Source of the DNA: Planctomycetota bacterium
Lineage (GTDB): Bacteria; Planctomycetota; UBA1135; GCA-002686595
Direction: 5' to 3'
NCBI GenBank assembly: GCA_026692665.1
Contig: JAPLOF010000025.1
Span: 31,944 to 95,943, forward strand
DNA: 64,000 nt
Part shown: positions 26,379 to 35,491 of the stretch, in pieces
How the letters are laid out: every line of letters starts with the position of its first letter
Position numbering within the stretch: the first letter of the stretch is position 1
Program-made: the position numbers and the translations under genes
The notes under the pieces: generated by a model
What the model saw: the letters and a program-made list of their open reading frames with translations, nothing else
What the model was told of the DNA's origin: nothing
The model's database searches: none

Positions 26379-27875
26379 ATGACCCTGTTGCCCGTTTTTG
26401 CCCTCGTTTCCGCGCTGCTCTCGGCCCCCAGTCCTTCCGTCGCGCCCACGCGCCTCGCTCCGGAACCGCGGGTCGCGGAAGACGTCGAGTTCGAGAAGCG
26501 GAAGACCGAGGCGGGGGACGACACGGCCAAGCTCTGGAAGCTCTACGAGTGGTGCCGCGATTCGAAGCGCGAGAAGGAGGGCAAGACGATCCTCAAGAAG
26601 ATCGTGAAGCTCGAACCGACTCACAAGGAAGCGAACATCGCGCTCGGCAACGTCTTCTTCGACGGGAAGTGGTTCGCGAGCCAGAAGAAGGTCGACGAGT
26701 ACAAGAAGGAGAAGGAGGTCGCCGAGAAGACGGCGCAGGGCCTCGTGGCTTGGAAGGACCAATGGGTCCCGGCGGAAGACGTGCCCTTCCTGGACCGCGG
26801 CCTGGTGCGCGACGCGAACGGCAACTGGGTCGACCTCGAGCAGGCCAAGAAGCTGGCGGAAGGTTGGGTTCGCCAGGACCTCGATTGGATCCCTCCGGCC
26901 GAAAAGGAGAACGTCGGCAAGAACCTGTGGAAGTGCGGCGACCAGTGGCTGCCCATCGCGGAGGCCGACGCCTACCACGCGGAACTCGGTCAGTGGTGGC
27001 GCATTCCCTTCGAGCGTTTCCACCTCTACACGACGTGCGAGCGCGACGTCGCTAACCAGAAGGTCAAGCGCGAGCTCGAGAACGCCTACGACGAGCTCGC
27101 TCGCGCCTATGGAACGAAGCCGCAGGCGCCGCTCGTGGTGATCGTCCTGCGCGACGGAGCGCAGTACTCGAGCTTCGCGAACGGTGACGAAGGAGAACGT
27201 CGCGCCACGACGGACTCGCTCGGACTGTCCTCCGTCCACCACGCGTACTTCGCGGACCAGAACTTCGAGCCCACCGAGGACAACCGCGTGCTCGGCGTCG
27301 GCGTCGGCTACTGGGACGTGTCGAGCGACAAGGGCAACAAGTGGGGGGTTCACAGCGTGCGCCACGCGCTCGGACTCTCGTTCGCGGAGGCGCTCGACCC
27401 GAGCCCGAAGACGATCGAGAAGGGCCGCAAGAGCCCGATGAAGGGCGATGCGTTCTGGGACTCGTTCTACGCCGAGAAGCGCATCCCGAACTGGTTCCGC
27501 TACGGAGCTGCCGCGTATGCCGAGCGCTACTATCGCGACAACACGGTCGGCGTCGGCGGGGATCCGCTGTGGGCCCGGAAGTGGTCCGTGGCGAACATCC
27601 AGTCGCGCGGCGGCCTGCGTCAGGTGAAGCAGATCCTCGACTTCAACCTGACGGTGGAAGGCGGACCGGACAGCGAGAAGCTCATCAACGAAGCGGGACT
27701 GGTCGTGGCTTACCTGCTCGACGGCGGGAACGCGGGTGCCACCGAGAAGCTCAAGAAGCTCCAAGAGGCGCTGACCACGAACAAGGACAAGAAGGTGCTC
27801 GGGGAAGCGCAGAAGGCGCTGGAAGCCGAGATCCTGAAGAACGAAGCCGAGATCAAGAAGTTCGCCGGACTTTGA
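26379..27875 (+). CDS. Exported protein with degenerate peptidase-like C-terminal half
   Basis: 498 aa. The signal peptide is MTLLPVFALVSALLSAPSPS. Residues ~30-200 are Lys/Glu-rich with repeating units of Trp and Val (WFASQKKVDEYKKEKE, WKDQWVPAEDVPFLD, WVDLEQAKKLAEGWVRQDLDW), like exported planctomycete proteins that carry short WxxP-type repeats. The C-terminal half resembles peptidase MA-like/DUF1570 proteins: VHSVRHALGLSF occupies the place of the HExxH helix and IPNWFRYGAAAYAERYY that of the WLxEGxAxYxE segment. The zinc motif lacks its Glu, so activity is doubtful. It is followed after three bases by the next gene, so a two-gene unit is likely. Confidence 0.65.
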   Translation: MTLLPVFALVSALLSAPSPSVAPTRLAPEPRVAEDVEFEKRKTEAGDDTAKLWKLYEWCRDSKREKEGKTILKKIVKLEPTHKEANIALGNVFFDGKWFASQKKVDEYKKEKEVAEKTAQGLVAWKDQWVPAEDVPFLDRGLVRDANGNWVDLEQAKKLAEGWVRQDLDWIPPAEKENVGKNLWKCGDQWLPIAEADAYHAELGQWWRIPFERFHLYTTCERDVANQKVKRELENAYDELARAYGTKPQAPLVVIVLRDGAQYSSFANGDEGERRATTDSLGLSSVHHAYFADQNFEPTEDNRVLGVGVGYWDVSSDKGNKWGVHSVRHALGLSFAEALDPSPKTIEKGRKSPMKGDAFWDSFYAEKRIPNWFRYGAAAYAERYYRDNTVGVGGDPLWARKWSVANIQSRGGLRQVKQILDFNLTVEGGPDSEKLINEAGLVVAYLLDGGNAGATEKLKKLQEALTTNKDKKVLGEAQKALEAEILKNEAEIKKFAGL

Positions 27876-27878
27876 ACC

Positions 27879-29993
27879 ATGTGGATCGCCCTCCTGTTCG
27901 TCGCGTGCGTCGACGTCCCGCACGCCGCACTCCACCCCGCGGGAGCCGACCTCTACGCGGAGGTTCCCGACGTGGGCGCGGCGATCAGCGCCTACGCGAA
28001 CGCGCCGATGGTGAAGATGGTGTCGAGCGACGGCGCGGCGAACATCGCCGCCCTCACGAAGGACGTCGGCTTCGATCTGCAGTCGATGGTGGGTGGTCTG
28101 CTGCCCATCGCCGATCCGAACCGGCCGGACGACCGCTGGTGGCCGTGGTCGGCCGCACGCAAGGCGTCGTTCTCGCTCTCGGGTTTCGAAGCTGCACCGG
28201 CGACCGGTACGGAACCGCGCGAGCTGATGGGCTGGATGGTCTGCGACTTCACCGCGCGCGATGCCGCCGAACAGGCCGAGAAGGCACTGATCGCGATGGG
28301 GGGCAAGGACCCGAAGCCGGCCGGCGAGCTCACGGTCGCAGGCACGACGACGGCGGTGCTCGAGATCGGCTCACCCTTCGAATCGATCGCGACGAAGGCC
28401 TGGATCGCACGCCTGGACACGCGTCTCGTGCTGGGCGCCGGCGCTGCACGTCCCGAGGACTACGCGACGCGCAGCGCGGCGGCCACGGGCGGACTCGCCG
28501 CGGCCTGGAGCGCGGCGAGCGACACGAAGTCGCTCGGTCCAGTCAGCGGAGTGACGGTCCTCGAGATCCTCTCCGACATGGACGAACTGCCGGCGTTCGC
28601 GGCCGACAGCCCGATGATCTCGTACGCGGCGATGTTTCTCGCGCCGTTCCTCAGCGCGAAGGGCCGCTGGCGCATCGACCTCCAAGGCGACCGGTTCCTC
28701 ACGGACGGCATCTACGAGCCGCGCGGCAAGTCCGTGGACGTGCTCGGCGCCTTCGGCAAGGCGCCGCTCGCCCCGAACGCGATCCAGTTCCTGCCGCCCG
28801 ATGCCGTCGGCACGTGGATCACGGACGTGGACGCGGCGAAGGCCGAGGTGGCGATCGGCGCGCTCTTCCAGAGTTCGCTGGGTGCCGCGCCGATCGCTCC
28901 GCCGAAGGAAGGCGAGCCGCGCATGGCCGACGGCCTGAAGTCGGCGATGGCGATGAGCCTGCTCCCGTTCCAGAGCCTCATGTCGCCGACGCCGCGCATG
29001 CTGCTCACGCTGGAGATCGCCGACGCGACCAAGTTCCAGGCCGGGCTCGACGCCTGGCTCGCGCGCGCGCAAGCGTCCCTCCCGGACCTGCAGATCGAGC
29101 GCAAGCCGTACCGCAAGGTCCCGACGATCGTGCTGGGCGCCGGCAAGGAAGAGCCCGAAGGCGCCGCGAAAGGTGGAGGTGGTTCGCCCTTCGGCGGCGT
29201 CTCCCTGGAGCCCACGCGCGCGACGATCGCGGTGCTCCCCGATCGCGTGATCTTCGCCAGCGCGCCGAGCGTCGCGCGCAACGAGATCAAGCGGCTGCAG
29301 GACAAGGCCGACGTCGCGCCGCACGCGGCGACGCAGAAGGTGCAGCGTCCCACCGAAGCGTTCGAGGTCTCGACGATGGACTGGGGCTCGTTCCTGTCCA
29401 AGGTCTACGACGGCCTGCGCGGATTCGCGCCGATGCTCGGCCAGAACCTCGAGAAGCCCATCGACCTCGAGAAGCTCCCGACCTCCGAGCAGATCTTCGC
29501 GCCGTTCCGGCCTTCGACGAGCTGGGCGCGCCGTGTCGAGGGCCGCATTCGCGTGCACTCCGAATCGTCGTTCGGGCCGGAGACCCCGGTCGCGCTGGCC
29601 GCGATCGGGTTCCTCGCCACGAAGGCCATGCGACAGCCCGCAGCCACGAGTCCCGAAGCCAAGCCCGTGGCGCCTCCGGCCGAGGAGAAGGCCACGGAGC
29701 CGCTCCCCGACGCGGAGCGCGCGACCACGCTCGTGAGCCTGCGCGAGATGCGCACGGCGATCGCGGTGTACCGCTCCCAATTCGGTCGCGCGCCCAAGCT
29801 GGCCACCGACCTGCTCCAGAAGACCGATGCTTTCCCCGACGGATTCCTGAAGACGGGGAAGCTGCCCACGGACGGTTGGGGACGCGAGCTCGTCTACTCC
29901 GCGACGGCCGACGGTACGTCGTACAGCCTGCGCTCGACCGGCCCGGACGGCGTCGATCAACAAGGCGCGGGCGACGACGTTCGGCTGCCCTGA
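27879..29993 (+). CDS. Exported DUF3352-like protein with C-terminal GspG pseudopilin domain
   Basis: 704 aa with a short N-terminal signal (MWIALLFVACVDVPHAALHP). The first ~590 residues resemble DUF3352-type exported proteins: ADLYAEVPDVGAAISAY at the start, then alternating sheet/helix units. Residues ~616-704 match the soluble C-terminal domain of the major type II secretion pseudopilin: LREMRTAIAVYRSQFGRAP, then LPTDGWGRELVYSA and a Gly/Asp-rich end TGPDGVDQQGAGDDV like the calcium site of GspG. The hydrophobic prepilin helix is missing, so it cannot assemble as a normal pseudopilin. It starts three bases after the preceding gene. Confidence 0.65.
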   Translation: MWIALLFVACVDVPHAALHPAGADLYAEVPDVGAAISAYANAPMVKMVSSDGAANIAALTKDVGFDLQSMVGGLLPIADPNRPDDRWWPWSAARKASFSLSGFEAAPATGTEPRELMGWMVCDFTARDAAEQAEKALIAMGGKDPKPAGELTVAGTTTAVLEIGSPFESIATKAWIARLDTRLVLGAGAARPEDYATRSAAATGGLAAAWSAASDTKSLGPVSGVTVLEILSDMDELPAFAADSPMISYAAMFLAPFLSAKGRWRIDLQGDRFLTDGIYEPRGKSVDVLGAFGKAPLAPNAIQFLPPDAVGTWITDVDAAKAEVAIGALFQSSLGAAPIAPPKEGEPRMADGLKSAMAMSLLPFQSLMSPTPRMLLTLEIADATKFQAGLDAWLARAQASLPDLQIERKPYRKVPTIVLGAGKEEPEGAAKGGGGSPFGGVSLEPTRATIAVLPDRVIFASAPSVARNEIKRLQDKADVAPHAATQKVQRPTEAFEVSTMDWGSFLSKVYDGLRGFAPMLGQNLEKPIDLEKLPTSEQIFAPFRPSTSWARRVEGRIRVHSESSFGPETPVALAAIGFLATKAMRQPAATSPEAKPVAPPAEEKATEPLPDAERATTLVSLREMRTAIAVYRSQFGRAPKLATDLLQKTDAFPDGFLKTGKLPTDGWGRELVYSATADGTSYSLRSTGPDGVDQQGAGDDVRLP

Positions 29994-30065
29994 GGCACGT
30001 GGAACTCCGCCGCCGACCCGCGAGCCGCGTCCGTCCCACGACGCGTTGAACCGGAACTCTCCGCC

Positions 30066-30827
30066 ATGAACGAGGCCGCGCGCGACATCGAGGAGGACGA
30101 GGCGCGCGATCCCGTCGAACCGGCGCCCGTTCCGCCGCCCAAGCGCACGAGTCACCGCTTCAAGGTGTTCCGTCGGCGCGTCGGGCGCGGCCTCTCGATC
30201 TCCATCGGCGCGCCGACGCTCCGCACGCTGGCGCGCACGTGGGGGCAGGTCGCCTCGGGCGAGGAGCATCTCGCCACGGCGCGCGCCCACGGCGGCGGCT
30301 ACTTCATGGCGCTCTGGCACGGGCGGATGCTGATCCCCGCCGCGCGTCACGGGCAGCAGGGATACACCGTGCTCGTGTCGCCGAGCGGCGACGGCGACGT
30401 CTCGGAGATGCTCCTCAGGAAGCTCGGTTACGGCGTCGTGCGCGGCTCGACGAGCCGCCGCGGTCGAGCCGCGCTGCGCGAGCTGCTTACGCTCCTGCGC
30501 GCCGGAACTCCGATCGCGATCACGCCCGACGGCCCGCGCGGACCGCGCAAGACGATGAGCCAGGGACTCGCGTGGATGGCGAGCGCGACAGGATTCCCGG
30601 TGGTTCCCTGCGGTTTCGTGGGCGCGAACACCTGGCACCTGCGCAGTTGGGACCGCTTCACGATTCCGAAGCCGTTCTCGCGCGTCGCTTTCGTGTACGA
30701 GGAGCCCGTGTTCGTCGACCGCAAGGCCGAAGGCGGCCTCGAGGCCGCGAGCGAGGAGATCCGCATCAGGATCGAGCGCGCCGAATGCCGCGGTTTCGAA
30801 TTGCTCGGCGCGGAGCCCGACGGATGA
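30066..30827 (+). CDS. DUF374 lysophospholipid acyltransferase family protein
   Basis: 253 aa. Related to the LpxL/PlsC acyltransferase superfamily, subgroup DUF374. Visible are FMALWHGRMLIPAARH (His of the HxxxD-like site), VSPSGDGDVSEMLL, the RGSTSRRGRAALRELL block and ITPDGPRGPRKTMSQGL with the substrate-binding Gly-Pro-Arg motif. A basic N-terminus followed by a weak hydrophobic region suggests peripheral membrane association. It probably acylates a lipid A or phospholipid intermediate. Its stop overlaps the next gene (ATGA). Confidence 0.85.
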   Translation: MNEAARDIEEDEARDPVEPAPVPPPKRTSHRFKVFRRRVGRGLSISIGAPTLRTLARTWGQVASGEEHLATARAHGGGYFMALWHGRMLIPAARHGQQGYTVLVSPSGDGDVSEMLLRKLGYGVVRGSTSRRGRAALRELLTLLRAGTPIAITPDGPRGPRKTMSQGLAWMASATGFPVVPCGFVGANTWHLRSWDRFTIPKPFSRVAFVYEEPVFVDRKAEGGLEAASEEIRIRIERAECRGFELLGAEPDG

Positions 30828-31708
30828 TCCGCGTCGGGCCCGCCGGCTGGTCCTACGCCGACTGGGAAGGTCGGGTGTATCCGGCGCACAAGCCGCCGGG
30901 CTTCCACGCGCTGCCGTTCCTCGCGCGCTACTTCGAGGGGATCGAGGTCGACTCGAGCTTCTACGCGATGCCGCGCAAGGAGCACGCGCAACGCTGGGCC
31001 ACGCTCGTCGCGCAGCACCCGCGATTCCGCTTCTGGATGAAGCTGCACCGCGACTTCACCCACGCACCTCACGAGGGGACCGAGGAGGAGCTGCAGGAGC
31101 GGGGACGTGTCTACCGCGAAGGCATCGAACCTCTCGTCCGCGCCCGGAGACTCGAAGCGCTGCTGGCACAGTTCCCGGTCTCGTTCCTCTTCGGCAAGAC
31201 CGAGGTCCGCCGGCTCGGCCGACTGCGCGCCCTGTTCGACCCGCTGCCGCTGGTCCTGGAGGTCCGGCACGCCTCGTGGTTCACGCCGCCGGCGATCGAC
31301 ACGATCCGCGGACTGGGCTACTCGCTCGCGCACGTCGATCTGCCTCCCGCCTGGAACCACCCGCCCGAGTGGCATCCCGCGACCGGGCCGATCGGCTACC
31401 TGCGGCTGCACGGCCGCAACACCACCCAGTGGTTTCGGGAGGGGGCGGAGCGCGACGACCGCTACGACTACCTGTACGGCCCGAGCGAGCTCGAGGCGCT
31501 GGCTCGACGCGCCACGCGGATCGCGGCCGAGCACGACTCGACCGCCGTGGTGACGAACAATCACTTCTCGGGCCAGGCCGTCGCCAATGCGTTGGAGATC
31601 CTTCACCTCCTGCGGGGGGAGCCCGTCCCGGCGCCCCCGGAGATCGTGGAGGCCTTCCCGCGCCTGCGCTCGGCGGTGCGAATCGAGGGCCAGCAGCCGC
31701 TTTTCTAG
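30824..31708 (+). CDS. DUF72 (YecE-like) family protein
   Basis: 294 aa. Typical DUF72 opening IRVGPAGWSYADWEGRVYP, then EVDSSFYAMPRKEHAQRW, RFRFWMKLHRDFTH, LEVRHASWF, RLHGRNTTQWF and TNNHFSGQAVANALEI. The fold is a TIM barrel and the biochemical function is not established. The start codon overlaps the acyltransferase stop, so the pair is translationally coupled. Confidence 0.92.
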   Translation: MIRVGPAGWSYADWEGRVYPAHKPPGFHALPFLARYFEGIEVDSSFYAMPRKEHAQRWATLVAQHPRFRFWMKLHRDFTHAPHEGTEEELQERGRVYREGIEPLVRARRLEALLAQFPVSFLFGKTEVRRLGRLRALFDPLPLVLEVRHASWFTPPAIDTIRGLGYSLAHVDLPPAWNHPPEWHPATGPIGYLRLHGRNTTQWFREGAERDDRYDYLYGPSELEALARRATRIAAEHDSTAVVTNNHFSGQAVANALEILHLLRGEPVPAPPEIVEAFPRLRSAVRIEGQQPLF

Positions 31709-31795
31709 GGTCCGGACCCCGCAATTCCGTCGGTCCCGCGGAATCGCTATCCTCTTCGCCCTCGCAAGTCGGCGCGGACCCCCCTTCCCGCGCCG

Positions 31796-33271
31796 GTGCA
31801 CCCCCCCGATTTGGACCTCGCGCACCTCACAGCCGTCGCCTACGCGGCGATCCTCTCGCTCCTCGGCGTGTACGGGTTGCACCGGCTGGTGCTGCTCGTG
31901 AAGTTCCGTTGGCTGCGTGCCGCGAACCAACCGGCCCACGCGGACGACGCGAGCCTGCCGACGCTGACCGTCCAGCTGCCCGTCTACAACGAGCGCACGG
32001 TGGCCGCGCGGCTGATCCGGGCCGCGGGCGACCTCGAGTACCCGCGCGACCGGCTCGAGATCCAGGTCCTGGACGACTCGACGGACGAGACGCGCGGCAT
32101 CGTCGACGAAGAGGTCGCACGCCTCCGCGCTCGAGGCCTCGACGCCAGCGTGGTTCGGCGCGCCGATCGCAAGGGCTACAAGGCCGGCGCGCTCGACCAC
32201 GGCATGAAGAGCGCGAAGGGCGAGCTGCTCGCGATCTTCGACGCGGATTTCGAGCCGCGGCCCGACTTCCTGTTGCAGCTCGTGCCGCGCTTCGCGGACG
32301 CGCGCGTGGGCATGGTGCAGGCGCGCTGGGGTCACTCGAATCGCGAAGAGAGCATGTTGACGCGCGCGGAGTCCGCGCTGCTCGACGGCCACTTCGTGAT
32401 CGAGCACACGGTGCGCCACCAGAGCGGAGTGTTCTTCAACTTCAACGGCACCGCCGGCATCTGGCGGCGCCCGGCGATCGACACGGCTGGCGGTTGGCAG
32501 CACGACACCCTGACCGAGGACCTGGACCTGTCCTACCGCGCGCAACTCGGCGGCTGGAAGTTCGTCTACGTGCCGATGGTCGTCGCGCCCGCGGAAGTGC
32601 CGCCCGACATCGCCGCGTTCAAGTCGCAGCAGCACCGCTGGGCCAAGGGCAGCGTGCAGGTGTTCCGCAAGCTCGGCTGGCGCATCCTGACCTCGAAGGA
32701 GCCGCTCGCCGTGAAGCTCGAGGCGATGGCGCATCTGACGGGCAACGTCGGCTATCCGGCGGTGCTCCTGCTCGCGCTGCTCCTGCCGCTCGCCGCCGGA
32801 CTGAAGCCCGTGCTGCCGGCGTGGGTCAACTTGCTGCTCTTCCTGACCTGCACACTGGCCGTGATCGCGTTCTACGCGCGCAGCCAGAGCGCGGTCGGCC
32901 GCACGTTCGTGCAGCGCATCGTGGACACGTTCGCCGCTCTGGCGCTCGGCATCGGCATGTGTGTCAGCCAGACGCGCGCGGTGATCGAGGGCCTGCTGCC
33001 GGGCACGGGCGTGTTCGTGCGCACGCCGAAGCGCGGCGACGCGAAGCGCGGCCGCAGCTACGCCGCCGCGGTGAAGGGCCTGCCCGGGCTCGAGCTCGTG
33101 CTGGCCGCGTGGTTCGCGTGGGGGATCCTCGCGGCGGTGCAGCGCGAAGCCTGGACGTCGGTGCCGTTCCTGGCGCTGTTCTTCGTCAGCTTCGCGTGGG
33201 TCGGAAGCCTGTCGTTGGCCGGCGCGGTGCGCGCGCTGATGCCGCGCCCGGAACCGGCGCCGGCGACCTGA
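31796..33271 (+). CDS. Membrane glycosyltransferase family 2 (CESA-like processive enzyme)
   Basis: 491 aa, GTG start. One N-terminal membrane helix is followed by a GT2 catalytic domain (about residues 55-290): VQLPVYNERTVAARLI, VLDDSTDET, FDADFEPRPDFL (DxD), the acceptor Asp in TEDLDLSYRA and QQHRWAKGSVQV for the QxxRW motif. After that come about four to five C-terminal helices. The D, D, D, QxxRW set places it with beta-glycan or glucosyltransferase-like processive enzymes such as cellulose or glucomannan synthases; the product is unknown. A TATCCT element (31748-31753) lies 42 bases upstream. Confidence 0.9.
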   Translation: MHPPDLDLAHLTAVAYAAILSLLGVYGLHRLVLLVKFRWLRAANQPAHADDASLPTLTVQLPVYNERTVAARLIRAAGDLEYPRDRLEIQVLDDSTDETRGIVDEEVARLRARGLDASVVRRADRKGYKAGALDHGMKSAKGELLAIFDADFEPRPDFLLQLVPRFADARVGMVQARWGHSNREESMLTRAESALLDGHFVIEHTVRHQSGVFFNFNGTAGIWRRPAIDTAGGWQHDTLTEDLDLSYRAQLGGWKFVYVPMVVAPAEVPPDIAAFKSQQHRWAKGSVQVFRKLGWRILTSKEPLAVKLEAMAHLTGNVGYPAVLLLALLLPLAAGLKPVLPAWVNLLLFLTCTLAVIAFYARSQSAVGRTFVQRIVDTFAALALGIGMCVSQTRAVIEGLLPGTGVFVRTPKRGDAKRGRSYAAAVKGLPGLELVLAAWFAWGILAAVQREAWTSVPFLALFFVSFAWVGSLSLAGAVRALMPRPEPAPAT

Positions 33272-33273
33272 GT

Positions 33274-33352
33274 CGCTGGCGGCGCCGCGCGTCGCGAACT
33301 CACATCGTCCGCGCTCGTGCGGACCACTCCCCGCATCAGCGGGGCGCCAGCG
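33274..33352. terminator. Nested hairpin structure after the GT2 gene
   Basis: An outer 8-bp stem (33274-33281 CGCTGGCG with 33345-33352 CGCCAGCG) encloses two hairpins: 33308-33323 (TCCGC/GCGGA) and 33329-33344 (CCCCGC-ATCA-GCGGGG). The layout is a three-way junction. It begins right after the GT2 stop and would terminate that transcript. On the other strand it overlaps the end of a gene remnant. Confidence 0.45.
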
Positions 33353-33548
33353 CGTACCGCCTCAGCGTGCGCTTCGTGTCGAAGACCCAGACCTCGTCGC
33401 GCCCGCGCGGGATGAAGCACGTCCAGAAGTCGGTCTTCTCATCGCCGATGCCGGGCAGCGCGTAGATCGACAACGCTCCGCTCGCGACGTCGTGCACGTG
33501 CAGCCGTCCGTTCGCGAGCAGCACGATGCGCGCGCCGTCGGATCATCG
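33336..33548 (-). pseudogene. 3' remnant of a propeller-like gene
   Basis: Only the last ~65 codons remain, encoding DGARIVLLANGRLHVHDVAS and then a Trp/Asp-rich stretch that ends TLRRYALAPR, with the style of a beta-propeller blade. In frame, a stop lies immediately upstream (TGA at about 33546-33548), and no family-like start precedes it. The break coincides with an AT-rich 28-bp palindrome (33556-33583). I infer a truncated gene left by a deletion or insertion. A 62-codon ORF with a GTG at 33524 is the most that could be translated. Confidence 0.5.
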
Positions 33549-33555
33549 GTCCATG

Positions 33556-33583
33556 ACTCCCGATTATCTAGATAAGCGGGAGT
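33556..33583. repeat. 28-bp AT-rich palindrome beside gene remnant
   Basis: ACTCCCG-(A)TTATCTAGATAA(G)-CGGGAGT: 28 bases with full dyad symmetry except one A/G pair. TTATCTAGATAA is strikingly AT-rich for this chromosome. It separates the truncated propeller fragment from the cystathionine beta-synthase gene and could be a recombination or insertion scar, an operator, or a hairpin terminator. Confidence 0.6.
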
Positions 33584-33641
33584 AGAGGAGAGGATCAGCG
33601 ATCCGCGGGCCGGTCCCACAAAGCTTGGAAGACCCGCAACC

Positions 33642-35003
33642 TCAGCGCGTCGACCGCGCCGTCAGCACGTCCACGAGGTCCATCTTCGTGATGACGCCGA
33701 GCAGCTTGCCCGCCTCGTCGAGCACGAGCCCCGCCATCCCCTTGCCGAAGATCTCGAGCAGCTTGCCCGCGTCGTCGCCGGCCCGCACGGTCGTCACGTT
33801 GCGGAACATGACCTCCGCCGCCGCGCTCGAGAGCGAGGCGCGCCCGTCGACGAGCTTCGCGAGCAGGTCCGACTCCGTGATGATGCCGACCAGCACGCCG
33901 TCGTCGATCACGGGCAGTTGGCTGATCCCGTGTTCCTTCATGCGCAGGACGGAGTCCGCGACCGTGTCGGCGCTGGCGGCCGTGACGACCTTGCGCTTCG
34001 GCACGGAGCGCAGCAGTTCGCCGACGGTGCCGGTCTCCCACGAGCTCTCGGTGAAGCCGTTTTCGCGCATCCAGCGATCGTCCATGAACTTCGTCATGTA
34101 GTTGCGGACCGAGTCCGCCAGGATCACGACGAAGCGCTTGCCGGGTCCGACCTTGCGCGCGACTTCGCGCGCGGCCCACACCGCGGCGCCACAGCTGCCG
34201 CCGCACAGGAGACCCTCCTGGCGGATCAGCTTGCGCGTCATCAGGAGCGACGGGCGGTCTTCCGTCTTGACCCACTCGTCGACGAGCTTGCGATCGAGCA
34301 CGTCGGGGATGAAGTCGTAGCCGATGCCTTCGACCTTGTAGCTGTGGATCGGGCCGGGGCCGGCGAGGATCGAGCCGACCGGGTCGACGCCGATGATCTT
34401 GGCGTTGGGGGCCTTCTCCTTCAGCTTGCGCGCGACGCCCGTGATCGTCCCGCCCGTGCCGGCGGTCATGACGCAGTAGTCGAGCTTGCCGTCGGTCTGC
34501 TTCAGGATCTCCTCGGCCGTCCCGTGGTAGTGGGCCAGCGGGTTGTCGGGGTTGCCGTACTGATCGAGGATGTGCGCGTTCGGCAGGATCTTCTGCAGTT
34601 GCTTCGCGACGCCGATGTGGCTGTGCGGCGAATCCCAGGCGGCCTCGGTCGGCGTGCGGATGATCTCGGCGCCGAGGGCCTCGAGGACGACCTGCTTCTC
34701 GCGGCTCATCTTCTCGGGCATCGTGATGATCATCCGATAGCCGTACACGGCGGCCGCGAGCGCGAGCCCGATGCCCGTGTTGCCGCTCGTCGGCTCGATG
34801 AGCGTGTCGCCGGGCTTGATGCGGCCCTTCTTCTGCGCCTCCTCGAGCATCCGCTTGCCGATGCGGTCCTTGATCGAACCGCCGGCGTTCAGGAACTCGC
34901 ACTTGACGAGGAACTCGCAGCCCGTCTCCTTGCCGATCTTGCGCAGGCGGACCATCGGCGTGTTGCCGATCGTGTCGAGGATGGAGTCGTGGATCTGGGC
35001 CAT
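33642..35003 (-). CDS. Cystathionine beta-synthase with tandem CBS domains
   Basis: 453 aa. The PLP-dependent fold II domain (residues 1-~330) has [10 protein letters not shown], the cofactor Lys in [11 protein letters not shown], the phosphate-holding [10 protein letters not shown] and [15 protein letters not shown]. The C-terminal ~120 residues are a Bateman module of two CBS domains ([20 protein letters not shown] and [21 protein letters not shown]). It condenses serine (or acetylserine) with homocysteine. The Bateman module suggests allosteric control, though binding of S-adenosylmethionine is not shown. The ATG at 35003 opens the conserved domain; the longer upstream frame is rejected. 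It supplies cysteine precursor, which fits the nearby bacillithiol and desulfurase genes. Confidence 0.92.
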   Translation of the reverse strand: MAQIHDSILDTIGNTPMVRLRKIGKETGCEFLVKCEFLNAGGSIKDRIGKRMLEEAQKKGRIKPGDTLIEPTSGNTGIGLALAAAVYGYRMIITMPEKMSREKQVVLEALGAEIIRTPTEAAWDSPHSHIGVAKQLQKILPNAHILDQYGNPDNPLAHYHGTAEEILKQTDGKLDYCVMTAGTGGTITGVARKLKEKAPNAKIIGVDPVGSILAGPGPIHSYKVEGIGYDFIPDVLDRKLVDEWVKTEDRPSLLMTRKLIRQEGLLCGGSCGAAVWAAREVARKVGPGKRFVVILADSVRNYMTKFMDDRWMRENGFTESSWETGTVGELLRSVPKRKVVTAASADTVADSVLRMKEHGISQLPVIDDGVLVGIITESDLLAKLVDGRASLSSAAAEVMFRNVTTVRAGDDAGKLLEIFGKGMAGLVLDEAGKLLGVITKMDLVDVLTARSTR

Positions 35004-35104
35004 GTTGGTTCCGCGGAGGGGCGTCGGCGCCGCGGGGATCTGCGGCGGATTGCGGATGGTAGGGGCTCGCGCGGCTCCGATCGAGGGCGCGCCCGGGACG
35101 CGAT

Positions 35105-35467
35105 TCACACGCGCGGTCGGCGGTCGGGGGCCCGGAGCAGGACCGTGCCGCGCGCCGAGTACGAGACGGCGCAGCGCGCGAGGACCGCTCCGCCGCCCAG
35201 GATCCGGCCGGCGAGATCGACGCGCTGGCCGGTCTCGAGCGAGAAGACCCACTCGTGCCACGGGCAGGCGACCTTCGCGCCGGAGACCGTGCCCTGGAAC
35301 AGCGGTCCGCCGAGGTGCGGGCAGAAGCTCTGCACGCAGAGGATCCGGCCTTCGACGACGAACAACGCGAACGCGCCCCAGGGCGTCTCGAGCGTACGCG
35401 GCCGGGCCGGGTCCAGGTCTTCCGGCGCCAGGCCGGTGTCGAAGTCGCTCGGGTCGGTGTGGGACAC
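35105..35467 (-). CDS. Rieske [2Fe-2S] protein, ferredoxin-type
   Basis: 120 aa, GTG start. Cluster ligands lie in CPHLGG and, 16 residues on, in CPWHEW (C-x-H ... C-x2-H). The protein is a soluble stand-alone Rieske ferredoxin, as used with oxygenases or as the small subunit type of nitrite reductase; there is no signal peptide. No partner oxygenase is seen nearby. It starts 24 bases from the divergent rnhC start, so the two promoters overlap. Confidence 0.88.
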   Translation of the reverse strand: MSHTDPSDFDTGLAPEDLDPARPRTLETPWGAFALFVVEGRILCVQSFCPHLGGPLFQGTVSGAKVACPWHEWVFSLETGQRVDLAGRILGGGAVLARCAVSYSARGTVLLRAPDRRPRV

Positions 35468-35491
35468 CGCCCGCTACCTTACGATCCGTCC

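Noticed and set aside
33556..33583. dif site for XerCD
   Set aside because: Length (28 bp) is right, but the arms do not resemble XerC/XerD half-sites, and dif is expected near the terminus, not the origin.
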